This document shows positions 22,901 to 33,322 of a stretch of DNA of 64,000 bases, one piece after another. The stretch is from Lumbricus rubellus (Eukaryota; Annelida; Clitellata; Crassiclitellata; Lumbricidae), in NCBI GenBank assembly GCA_945859605.1, contig OX243817.1, positions 22,947,637-23,011,636 of the forward strand. Reading direction: 5' to 3'. Under the pieces are notes generated by a model. It saw only the letters and a list, made by a program, of their open reading frames with translations, searched no databases and had not been told where the DNA came from. Position 1 is the first letter of the stretch; each line of letters begins with the position of its first letter. The position numbers and the translations under genes are program-made.

Positions 22901-25900
22901 CGCATGAGCAATTGCAAGTGGAGGAATTGCTCAAGGTCCCTATGAGGTGGCTTTAGGTGGATTCGAACCTGCAACCTTCCGGCTACAAGGCAACGAACAT
23001 ACCCACTACACCACTGTGCCTCACATTACACATTGTATTCAGGTCTTGCCAATGCAATCTATAAAGCTAATTTTCCTATTATTTAAACTCTGTCAGTTCT
23101 TTGTCAGTCACTGCAACTCATAGACCTTAATTGCACTAAATGAAAAAGTGATACTTGATATTGCCTTCTTCTAAAGTTCAGAAGTCCCCACATGCCTACA
23201 CGATGGCAAATATGACTACACTTGATATTGCCCTTTTTCCAAAGTTCAGACATTGCTACATGCCCACACAATTATAGAGCAACAATGACACAGAGTAGAT
23301 GTCCGGACATGTCATGGCTGATTTTTCTAATTAGATGATACTGGCTCCATAATAATTTTCAGTTTTGTAACTGACATATCACTGAAACAATCTTGATGAA
23401 CACAGGGTGAGAATCGCCGGCAGGGTTGGGGGGGGTTTCAACCCCCAGTCTTTCTTAGAGCCCTATAGTAAAGTGTGTTTTTCACACCCCAATTCTAAGT
23501 TGATAATGGTCCAACCCCCCCCCCCAGTTATTTTTCCACAATTCTCACACTGGATGAACACTGCCCTCAACTCTCACTCTTCTGACTTCCTAATCAAATT
23601 CTTCCTTTCTTTCTAACAGTCTTTAACTGTACAGGCTGCAGTCTGTACAGTGCCAATGAAAGGATTTCTCAGGACTGCATTCGTATTTTATGCATTGATG
23701 CAGCAATCATTTCCTCATGTTTACAATGAAACCAACGCAAGAAAATCTCGCACCAAATAATATCTTTCGCAACATCTTTTCGTCCTTTTCCACACAACTC
23801 TACAAATTGTAAAAAGCTCTTCTCTAGATTGCTCCCTAGCTTTCAAGAACCTTGCACTGCCATCATGGTGGCCATTCTGCTCTTATCTTATCTTATCTGA
23901 CCATTTATAAAGCGCTTCTTGCAGCAATAGCCTTTCAGAAGTGCTCCCAGAGAAAAAAAGGCAAGTTTTTAGACGAGAGAAAGACGAGGCTACACTGCTC
24001 TTCTACCATTCTGCATTATTGCCTGTATTATAGTCACGTAACTCTGCTGTTTACCACAACCTTAGTATTATAATATGCGACAGAACAAACTACCATGCAT
24101 CAGCAATGTTTCATATTAAACAAAAATATTTATTTTTGAGAGGTTACTGATTTTTTTTCTCAACATGATTTCTTTCTTTTATTGACGGTACGCATAAACG
24201 TTGGCACGTTGGCAGAAGCGTGAAGCAATGTTATTGCTGGCTGACTGAATGCAGTTGAATAGCGAACACAACATATTGGATTGCACACTGCAGTGCTGTC
24301 ATTTCTCGGAAGTCAAAACGACCGAAAGCACATAAAATCTACATTCACCGTGGCCACCGCTTTATTGAGACGAAGAAGAATTGACTGGTGCGTGATGGCC
24401 ACACTACAGTGAACAATTACATTGATTAACTGCCACGGCAGCCACGGCAACCACGGCAACCACAGCAGCAGCAGCCGTAGCTAAACAGAAGCATCACCAG
24501 CGCTCACAGGAAGCTGATAATCATGGACAGGCGGGACGAACAGGAAAAGGAAAAGGAGTAGGAGCGGGGCGAGCACAAGGAGGAGAAGGACGACGAGGAT
24601 AACCGAAGAAGACAGGCAAGAAGAGGAGTAGGAGGATTAGCAACACACGATGACGTCGGTTTGGTTATTTTTAACCAGTAGACTTGGCCAACAGAGAAAA
24701 GACTGGATATAGGAGAAATCAATAACTGAGTCGGTCGGTCACATGTGCTGCACCCAGCAGCTTACGTTCGTTCGGCAGTCGGTCCCTCCTTCGGCGGCAG
24801 TCGGTCCACTGGTCCAATCATTGGGTCGATTGTTCCGTGGTGGTGGTGGTCGTGGTGGTGGTGGTAGTATAGACAACTGCCTTCGAACGGCACTCAACTG
24901 GTCAATGATTAATGCAACATTCCAGTGGCACTAAAAATTCAGATTCTCCTATCAGACTTTCCTGCTTTTCTTTACCTAAACGCTCGTGGATCAATACTGC
25001 TATGCTTCACCGATAGATACTTATCTGACTATATTATTAGTTTTAATCAGCAGGGTACTAACTCAAACTCTTCGATGCTGATCTCAAAATCCGGTTAACT
25101 GATTGATTGGCTGATTGATTGACTGATTGATTGATTTGCTGATTGATTGACTGATTGGCTGATTGATTGATTGGCTGATTGATTGACTGATTGATTGACT
25201 GATTGGCTGATTGATTGATTTATTGGCTGATTATACTGGTTGACATCTAGGGCTTACCTCCAACCTTTCCGTTGGATTTTCGCACTCCACAGCCTTCACG
25301 AGAAGTGGCGCATACTCGAGATACTCGACCATACGTTGAAGAAAGCTGAGAGGTTCGTTGAACATGACAGGCATAGTAATCTTTGACAGCTCCTGTATGA
25401 AATATTATATTGTATTAAATATTATATTGTATTAAATATTATATTGTATTAAATAATATATTGTATTAAATATTATATTGTATTAAATAATATATTGTAT
25501 GAAATATTTTATTGTATGAAATATTATATTGTATTAAATAATATATTGTATTAAATATTATATTGTATTAAATAATATATTGTATTAAATATTATATGGT
25601 ATTAAATAATATATTGTATTGTATTAAATATTATATGGTATTAAATAATATATTGTATTAAATATCATATATTGTATTAAATATTATATTGTATTAAATA
25701 TTATATTGTATTAAATAAGTGCATAAATTACTTTCAATTGCACTTCAACTGAAACCAACAATGGCAACTTAATGAATTCTTGCAGCACTTCAACATGCCA
25801 TAATGTTTACCTAACATCAAGAGGAAAAACAGTAATAAACTCTTCTATCTATGGAATTTATATAGTGCCCCTTCAAGATAACTATTCAGAGGCGCTTCCG

Positions 25901-27761
25901 ACCCAGGCACGGCCAAGGAGGAAGTCTTAAGTAGTTTATAAAAAGAGTTAATAATAAAACAGAGCACATTAAATTAACAGATAAAACGTTATAATGGCTA
26001 AAAAATATCTTTAAAAAGAAAGAGTTAGACAGACAAGTCCCACAGAAAGGAACGCAGGTCACAAAGGAGGCAATTCAAAACAGAGGAACCCACAATCAAG
26101 AAAGGTCCGATGGATTTATTTCTGTATCACATCATTATCAAATTGCAGTATATATTGTGCAACTTCAAGTTAGACAATAGACAGTGATATAAATGGAGGA
26201 TTACAGTATTAATTGCCTATTGAGATTGCACCGTAATAGGAGAATGGAGGGAAATTGACTGCATAGTAGATTCATCTCTATATAATATTGCACAGTGCTT
26301 ATTATTAAACTGACATGTTGTAATCTGAAATGAAGTAACTTTCCTGCAAATAAACAACTTTGGATGGTAACTAGGTGTCACTTAGATACGGCTCACGAAA
26401 CACCAATGAGAATGAGAAAGATTTGCACTTACTTTTCCCACACACTGCTTCAGTATGTTCCAAATGCTCACATCATTGCGTGCGTGCATCGGTGAAGGAA
26501 GACACAATCTGAAAGAATAGGAGCTGATTCCGAGTAAAAAATTCAGTCGATCAATTTCCAAAATTTAACCTCTAGAAATCGATTAAATTCAATTAATTTT
26601 GTATCTTCTATGTAGAGCATGAAAACTGTTAAAATGTAGTCACTGGGTCAGTTAATACCTTTCTTACAAAAACTGAATAATTCTGCATGCTGAACATGAT
26701 ACATCAGCGGTATGTTTGGACCATGCATGGTAAGCAAACTGCCTAAAATATTGCAATATAAACAGTAATTTCTTCAAGCCAACTTCAACTTTTCCTTCAC
26801 CATTAAATGCACAATGACTTGTCAATTTTCCAAGTTTCACATAAGTATTGTTTGCGATATTGGTTTAATTCGGGGCTCTTTCCAGGGCTGTTTTAAAGAT
26901 TTTTAAAACTGCACAGTGCACAGCCCCTTCTTTCTTTTGCCATCATCTAGGGTAAATTACTAAAAATGGAGGACAATGACTTTTTGCTAGTTATAACTGT
27001 ACAGAAGTGCTTCTACAACTGCACAAATCCATTTAGAACTGCACATTTTGCGTGCAACTGCATGTTAAAAAATCCCTGGTTCTTTCAACTCTTGTAGCTG
27101 GGTCTTGATTGCTGTGCAGAGCTGTACAGCCAGACAGTTGGTCAGTCTATTACCTGTGTGACTGAAAGACTGGCTGTTGGACTACAAGTGATTCTGTTCA
27201 TCAGAATGCCAATAATTATATTCACCTGCAATGCATGCAATGCACTGTACTGCATGCCCACACTCATCAACCTATCGTATATACTGTCTGTCTCTGCCTG
27301 CATGTGCCATCTATGTGTCCATATTCTACCTACACACAGAAACTACAGACTGAAATAGCAATACTTTGACAAGCACACTGGGTAGCAGACATATTGAATA
27401 GTGAAGGAGACGAATGGCCACTATTCATTCAGTATATGAAAGTGGGGGATACAGCACTCCAGTCCAAAAATTTGGGTGCAGGACTACGTGCACCCATCGT
27501 ACCTCGATGCAAGACGCTTTCGTATTTGTTATAGGCCCTACAGTGCAGTTATGTATAGCATCAGCACGAACAAACTCACCTAGTTTTGTACGAGTTCCTG
27601 CAGAGTTCACCCTTCTTCTCGTTGCTTTCGTCGCCTATCGTAAACGTCCCTACACCCTTGAGACATTGACTTACTCCGTCGGCTTCTGCACTGCGTGTGT
27701 CATCTGACACGCTTCCAGGTCGCCTGTCCTCCACCACAGAAGCTCCATCGTGCGCAGACAT
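13986..27761 (-). CDS. OSBPL2: Oxysterol-binding protein-related protein, ORP2/ORP1S-like (complete, 12 coding exons, 474 aa)
   Basis: Lipid-transfer protein of the OSBP/ORP family: the ORD domain exchanges sterol against phosphoinositide at membrane contacts. Coding exons (5' to 3' on minus): 27,761-27,580; 26,508-26,433; 25,392-25,258; 22,321-22,224; 21,455-21,279; 20,138-20,060; 19,044-18,926; 18,571-18,433; 16,924-16,823; 16,305-16,182; 14,992-14,902; 14,088-13,986. All are flanked by AG/GT and all phases join. Motifs in order: [29 protein letters not shown], the family signature EQVSHHPP (H178/H179), [65 protein letters not shown], and C-terminal CPDIF-stop. No PH domain, ankyrin repeats or FFAT motif is seen, matching short ORP2 (human about 480 aa from memory). 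Whether it is orthologous to OSBPL2 or to the OSBPL1A/2 ancestor is open. The 60-residue first exon is not conserved. The donor of exon 6 (AAC|GTGCGT) is weak. Confidence 0.94.
15877..16137 (-). mobile_element. tRNA-derived SINE, copy 3, with internal 47-bp duplication
   Basis: Reverse orientation within the OSBPL intron between exons 10 and 11. The block tactcagaggcgc...catcggagtc is present twice in tandem (15,924-15,970 and 15,971-16,017). A clear B-box (RC of ggattcgaacc) and A-box region sit at the right end. Confidence 0.9.
16543..16755 (+). mobile_element. tRNA-derived SINE, copy 4 (best-preserved head)
   Basis: Pol III internal promoter: A box tggtgtagtgg at 16,554-16,564 and B box ggttcgaatcc at 16,598-16,608, spaced as in tRNA genes. 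A body follows (ccttcactcacaattgctca), then a tail cgggagcgcctctaagtag ... cttgaaggggtgcta shared with the LINE at 3,011. It ends gtgcacatacaaac. It lies between OSBPL exons 9 and 10, antisense to the gene. Confidence 0.92.
16959..17400 (+). mobile_element. Retroelement-like remnant (~440 bp), family undetermined
   Basis: Begins ttagctgtacccagccacgc, the motif seen at 512, and ends in a T-rich stretch tttcatttttatttatatag just before an hAT-like element. The middle has short open frames only (for example with [16 protein letters not shown]) that I do not recognise. Confidence 0.4.
17405..17616. mobile_element. Short hAT-like MITE
   Basis: Inverted ends cagggccggattaag and cttaatccgaccctg, the same terminal sequence as the 9,247-11,086 element. 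Internal ggggcccc tracts. No convincing target duplication was found (flanks tatagatg and agacaatg). Confidence 0.7.
18155..18371 (+). mobile_element. tRNA-derived SINE, copy 5
   Basis: Near-identical to copy 4: tagtggtgtagtggtgg (A box), ggttcgaatccacc (B box), a body, then cgggagcgcttctgagtag and cttgaaggggcgctataa, ending gtgcaaatacaaacaaat. It sits about 60 bp from OSBPL exon 8, antisense to the gene. Confidence 0.92.
21476..21750. repeat. Minisatellite, ~54-bp unit x5, beside OSBPL exon 5
   Basis: Units contain caagaatcaaactaaaaa, gcaggctaatt and catagctgcagattacag. The array begins about 20 bp outside the acceptor of the exon ending at 21,455 and lies in the intron. Copies differ by a few substitutions. 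Confidence 0.9.
21905..21990 (+). mobile_element. LINE 3' tail fragment
   Basis: ggctggactgggagtgttac, then tgagtagatttcttgaaggg and a final gaatgaatg: a diverged copy of the tail shared by the LINE at 3,011 and the fragments at 12,705 and 55,605. Confidence 0.55.
22801..23024 (-). mobile_element. tRNA-derived SINE, copy 6 (diverged)
   Basis: Reverse orientation. It retains tgcacttgttataa, a B box (RC of ggattcgaacc) and the RC of the A-box end (cactacaccactgtgcc). More substitutions than copies 4 and 5, and with copies 1 and 7 it shares the subfamily-like sequence aacgaacatacccacta. Confidence 0.85.
23403..23552. mobile_element. 150-bp hAT-type MITE with perfect 8-bp target duplication
   Basis: cagggtgagaatcgcc at the left and cacaattctcacactg at the right form imperfect inverted ends. 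The flanks gatgaaca (23,395-23,402 and 23,553-23,560) are identical. Internal poly-G and poly-C tracts make most of the element foldable. It is the short form of the element at 5,347. Confidence 0.85.
23880..24000 (+). repeat. Dispersed repeat shared with 49,190-49,400
   Basis: tctgaccatttataaagcgc, cagcaatagcctttcagaag and ggcaagtttttagacgagag recur almost unchanged at 49,198-49,310. The family is unknown; it could be a second SINE or a gene-derived repeat. No coding frame is common to both copies. Confidence 0.7.
25097..25235. repeat. TGAT/TGAC/TGGC tetranucleotide array near an OSBPL donor
   Basis: About 35 units of attgattgactgattggctg type, ending about 17 bp on the intron side of the minus-strand donor of OSBPL exon 3 (25,252-25,257). 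Confidence 0.9.
25393..25720. repeat. AT-rich minisatellite starting at the OSBPL exon 3 acceptor
   Basis: About 19 units of 17 bp (tgtattaaatattatat and variants). The first unit is ctgtatgaaatattatat, so the acceptor of exon 3 (minus strand TTTCATACAG|GAG) is itself part of the repeat. Nothing separates exon and array. Confidence 0.92.
25850..26110 (-). mobile_element. LINE-like 3' end, reverse orientation
   Basis: The reverse complement of 25,850-25,925 reads gggtcggaagcgcctctgaa, cttgaaggggcactatataa and so matches the LINE tail of 3,011-3,590. The adjoining ~180 bp is likely 3'-UTR of the same element. Confidence 0.6.
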
Positions 27762-28324
27762 CGGTGGCTGCTTCTACTGTAACCGCTTCGTCCCTACAGG
27801 CTATACGACCAGCAATGCCATCGGAAAGATAAAACGCCAATAATCGAATAACCAAATAAATAATTCAGCAACCTAACGCACGCAGATAATTCAGTTTGTC
27901 CGATACGGCAGCAATCGCAAACTATCAGAAATTTCGAGGTTGACAGACTGAATCAGAATAATAAATCAAATGGGAAAACTAATCCAAATCTGCAATCCCA
28001 TAATCTTCGTCGTCGTACGAGCGTATCTGCGGCTGTCAACAGCCACTGTCAGCCTGGCAGTAGCTTCTAGATGGCGCGGCAGTCGGCAACGAGCTGGAGA
28101 GGACCGCCCCATACATAGTCCGTAGCCCACCTGCAAGGAAGGCCATGAGCAGACCAAGTCGATCGTTTCTAAAAGCTACGATAGGCTAATTCTTGTCAGT
28201 GGAAACCATAAGTTTTAGATTCTAATGTAGGCATACAATACATGTATCGAAACATCGTTCAATTAACTAAAACAATCCGTATTTTTTACGCGCTGAATTT
28301 CTTCCCATCTAATGACGCCCGTAT

Positions 28325-30880
28325 TGAGAAAATGATTGAGACAACACAAGAACGAAAAAAAAAGAAAAATACGTAACTAAGAACGAAAACGAAAGAACAC
28401 ACCAAAGAATGCAAACTGACAAGAAAGAAAATAACTAAAAACGAAAAAGAAAAACACAACAAAGAACGCATCGAACAAGAAAGAAAATAATTAAGAACGA
28501 AAACGAAAAAGAAAGAACACAACTTAGAACAAAACCAATAAGAAAGAACATAACAGAGAACGAAACAAAAAGTAGCAACACAACTAAGAACGACAACAAG
28601 GAAGAAAATACAAATAAGAACGAAAAGAATAACAGAGAAAATAACTAAGAACGAAAACAGAAACAACATAAATAACAACGAAAACGAAACAAAAGGAAAC
28701 AAGTAAGGACAAACACGAAAAAACCCAACATAACTAAGAACGAAAACAAAGAAGAAAAAAACTAAGAACGAAAACGAAAGAACACAACTAAAAACGAAAG
28801 AAAAAACATAACTAAGGACGAAAACGAACAAGAAAGCAAATAATGAAAAACCAAAAAGAAAAAGAAAGGACATAACTAAGAACGAAAACGAAAAAAGCAA
28901 AAACACAATTAAAACGGAAACTAAACGAAAGAACTAAGAACGAAAACGAACAATGAAAAAAATAACTAAGAACGAAAGCGAAAAAAAACGCAAATAAGAA
29001 CACACTTAAAAACGTAAACAAAAAGAAAGACAACCAAAACGAGTACTAAAAGAACATAACTAAGAACAAAAACGAAAGAATTAACATGACTCAAAACAAA
29101 AACGAAAAAGAAAATTATTAAGAACGAAAGAACATAACTAAGAACGAGAATGAAAAAGAAAGCACACAACTGAGAACAAAAACGAACAAGAAGAATAAAT
29201 ATGAACGACACAAAAAAGAAAGAACATAACTAAGAACGAAAACGAACAAGAAAATTTTTTAGAACGAAAACGAAAAAGCATAACTAAGAACGAAAACGAA
29301 AAAAGAACCCAGTAAAGAACAGCAATAAAAACATAACTAAGAACGAAAAAGAACAAGAAAGAACACAACTAAGAACAAAACGAAAGACAATGAACATAAC
29401 TAAAAACGAAACAAAAAGTAGCAACATAACTAAGAACAAAAACGAACAAGAAAAAAATAACTAAGAACGCAAACAAAAAAGAAACATAACTAAGAACGAA
29501 ACAAACAAGAATGAAAATAACTAAGAACGAAAAAGAAAGAACATAACCAGGGACGAGAACGAAAAAGAAAGAACATAACCAGGGACGAGAACGAAAAAGA
29601 GAACACAATTAAGAACAAAAACAGATATGAAAAAATTACTACTAAAAAAGAAAAAGGAAGAACATAACCAAGAATCAAACGAAAAGAAAACAACATAGCA
29701 AAGAACGAAAATAAACAAGAAAGAAAAATAAGAATGAAAACGCAAAAAGAAGATAGCCAAGAACAAAAACAAAATAGAAAAAACATTAAAAAAATTTTTA
29801 AAAGACGAACAAGGAAAAATAACTAAAACGAGAACGAAAAAGAACGAATATAACAAAGAAACAGATCGAAAAATAAGAACATAACTAAGAACAAAAAGAA
29901 AAAATTATATTACTACGAACGAAAACGAACAAGAAAGAACATAATTAACCATACCAAACGAAAAAAACAACATAATGAAAACAAACAAGAAAGAAAATAA
30001 CTAAGAACGAAAACGAAAAAGGAAGAACGTAACTAAGAACGTGAACAAAAATAAAACATAACTGATAAAAAAATAAAACTAAGAACGAAAACGAACAAGA
30101 AAATAACTAACAGCCAAACGAAAAAGAAACAACATAACGAAAACAAACAAAAAGAAAATAACTAAGAACGAGAACGAAAAATAAGAACATAACTAGGAAC
30201 AAAAAGAAAAAATAAACATAGCAAAGAACGAAAGCGAACAGGAAATAAATAACTAAGAACAAAACGAGCAAGAAAGAACAAAACTAAGAATGAGAACGAA
30301 AAAGAACATAACTAAGAACTAAAACCAAAAGAAATAACAAAACTAAGAATGAGAACGAACAAGAAAGAAAATAACTAAGAACGCAAACGAAAAAGAACGA
30401 ACATAACAAAAAACAAAAGTGAACAAAAGAGAAAAACAACTCAGAACAAAAACGAAAGAACACAACTAAAAATGACAACTAAAAGAAAGAACATAACTAA
30501 GAACGAAAGACGAAAAAGAACGAACACAACTGAAAACGAAAACTAAAAGAATGAATATAACTAAAAACCAAAACGAACAAGAAAGAAAATAACTAAAAAC
30601 TAAAACGAAAAACCAAGAATATACCTAAAAACAAAAACAAGAAAGAAAAAACTAAGAACGAAAACAAAAAAAAAGAAAATACGTAAGAACGAAAACGAAA
30701 AAGAAAGAACATAACTATACGAACGAGAACGAAAAAGAACATAACTAAGAACCAAACAAAATAATATAAAATAATAATAATGAAAACGAAAAAGAAAGAA
30801 CATAACTAAGAACCAAACGAAAAAGAAACAACATAACAAAATTAATAAAGAACGAAAGTGAACAAGAATGAAAATAATTA
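28325..30880. repeat. 2.55-kb degenerate satellite, ~32-bp unit, nearly T-free plus strand
   Basis: The unit is ataactaagaacgaaaacga followed by acaagaaagaa or aaaagaaagaac; the two variants often alternate, giving a 64-bp higher order. About 80 copies. Thymine on the plus strand is almost confined to the ataact part. Minus-strand frames rich in Phe/Val/Leu/Ser are shadows of it. The array occupies about half the divergent spacer between OSBPL (start 27,761) and UNK (start 33,323). Confidence 0.93.
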
Positions 30881-30889
30881 GATGATTAC

Positions 30890-33322
30890 TCAGGGTGGCT
30901 GTTGGGGATTAGCTTTGATTTTACTCAGAGTTGCTGTTAAGGAGATGTCTTTAGGCGCCTACATTTAATTTCTTCGACCTGCAATAACATCCAGGACCCT
31001 GACACGACTTGCTGAAATTGCACAGCTATACAATATAAATAAGAACAATAGGCCTATTATACGTTAGGCTGTTACAGAGTTAGGCTTTCATCGCATTATG
31101 GTCATCATGACAATCCAGGTATACGGGGGACCTTAAATAACGTGACGCCCATTCAAACTGGCTACCCCGCCAGTGCATTTGGTCTACTTTGGCAGTGCTA
31201 GTCTCAAACCTAAGCCTGGAGAAAGGAGGAGGGCGACAGTAATCATCCTTGAGATGACACAGTGTAGCTAAATAGCACAGCAAGTTCAACAATCAAACGA
31301 TCAAGCGGTGATGAAGGATGATCACCCAATCAATTCACTGAAAAACGAGCAAGCAGGGTCGATGTCAAATTTTAGATGCTATAAATCGAGTACATTATTT
31401 TACACTTTTAAATATTTTTGAGCAAATACGTTGCCATTGGCGACCGTCACGGCAATCGGCGAAATTGTTAAAGACGCCGCGAAAAAAACAGAGAAAATCT
31501 GTAATTACTTTGTTTCCTGCATGGTTCGCCTTCAACGAATACGATCTTCGGAATCACAATCTGTTGATTTCGAAAAAGATGTCGAAATCGAACGCTGATG
31601 GTTACGGAAACAACGAAATTTTCGCAAAATTTATGAAGTTTAGACATTGCTTCGAACAACGAACGATTTCAGATGGTGACGTCATCACCTGTATTGTGTT
31701 ATTTATAGCTGAATTAATGTTTTGTGTTTTCTGTAGCGCCATTTCAGGAAGACTCATTTAGTGCGGTGGTAGACCTATTTATAACTGCGGAACCCTAAAA
31801 ACTGCGGCTCTGGCTGCTACAGCACCCATTGCACCAACATTAATGCGCTATCCCGTGACAATTAAGGGCTCCCTAAAATTAATGTATCTTCCCGAGGCTA
31901 ATTTCAAAGCAGATTTCCCCCTCGTTAGGCTACCCCGTCCGACCTGTCTCATAGCTTGTTCCCCCACCCCGGAGATTAAAGGTCTGTTCTGAAACAAAGT
32001 ATACGAAGCACGTTTCGAAATTATTAAAGAACATATATAGGCTACAAGAAAACTTTGTTCCAATACGCAGGCCTACAGTCTTCGATATATCGGAGAGACA
32101 TTTACTATAGGCTAATGATCCAGAGGAAGTGTCCGGCCTGGGAACTCTGTTTCACTTAGGCATAGGCCTAATACTGTTCTCTGTGCGCGTGCACATGGAT
32201 CGGTGTCAATACAGGAGTCAAACAAACGACCCATATTCACGTAGGCTCTTGGGCCCGTTGACCTATAAGTAGGCCTATGAAACCCACGCACATCTCAGGC
32301 TAGCACGGTCCGTCCACGGGGGACCTAAATGGCGTGGCCATTTAGTCTAATCATCTTCTATATGGTAGGCCTATAGTGTCGTTAAACATGTAGGCTACAT
32401 CTTCTTTGCAAAGAAGCAAATGCCTATTGTTGGTGAATGGTGATAGATATAGCTAATGCCTTACAAATTACGTGGTTGCACAGTTCTGTCATAACAACAC
32501 AATGATGTTCGAAGGGATTTTCCACCAGCTTACGCTACGCAGGCTGCGCTACAAAGGCGGTCAATCTATGCTTTGGCTTAGTCAGTCAGCCTACCTGAAA
32601 ACATTACTGCACTGGGCTACAGGTTAAACTACAATGTAGGTCAGTAAACCAATTGGTGGTTTAAAATATAACAACGTATAGGCCTAGGCGTGTGGGCTTA
32701 GGATATCTAGGCCTATTAAAGGCCAACGACTTTATGATTAGCCTAAAGGTCTCAGACAGGCTGAGTGAGACAGCCGAGAATAATAATAATATCAAAACAA
32801 AGGAAGCTGATTAAAGCGTGCATTTTACAATGTTGCCGCCATCTTTTAGTGCCGTGGTGTAGATTATTAGCGTACGTGTTTATAAGACTGAATCGCCAGA
32901 ACAACGCCTGTTTGGTATATATAATGAATAATAATGTCATCGCTTATTTATTGTAGTCAGCGCAGGAATAATAATGGCCTGAGCAATAACCGTACGAAAG
33001 GCGGTCGGAAAAACACCACCACGTGATTCTGGCCTACATAGAATAGCTAAACAACGAACGTAAACAGACGCAGGGCTGAGCCAAGGCGCACAAGATCGTT
33101 ATAAAATCCCACTTTAAATACTGTGGTTTATTCCACCACTTGCTCGATTCATATTTGTAGCGAAATATCTTTGCATTACTAGAAGGTTGTCGGTTATCTT
33201 CGAACTGGATAGTTCTGCTCGACGACGTAAACAAAATCGACCTTTATTTGAAGATTTCACGGAGGTGGTCGTTTCTCGCTCGTTGTTGGTGTTCTTTGTG
33301 GCCCAGTCGCGCATTCTAGGCT
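30890..33322. other. Spacer upstream of UNK, no gene recognised
   Basis: Unique-looking sequence with many copies of the heptamer AGGCCTA (for example near 31,050, 32,070, 32,165, 32,270, 32,368, 32,683, 32,710). A 98-codon open frame at 31,465-31,761 has no recognisable domain and no conserved context. The last few hundred bases should hold the UNK promoter and 5' UTR. Confidence 0.5.
32835..32845 (-). promoter_or_regulatory. YY1-type motif in the OSBPL-UNK divergent spacer
   Basis: Minus strand AAGATGGCGGC, a perfect YY1 consensus, 480 bp upstream of the UNK start codon. Its orientation fits minus-strand transcription, so it could mark an antisense start or act in either direction. Confidence 0.35.

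Noticed and set aside
28286..30839. Many minus-strand open frames rich in Phe, Val, Leu and Ser that look like membrane proteins
   Set aside because: They are reverse reads of the T-free ~32-bp satellite; hydrophobicity comes from the T-rich strand.
31465..31761. 98-codon plus-strand frame upstream of UNK
   Set aside because: No domain, no conserved motif, an overlapping open frame on the other strand, and no splice or promoter context.
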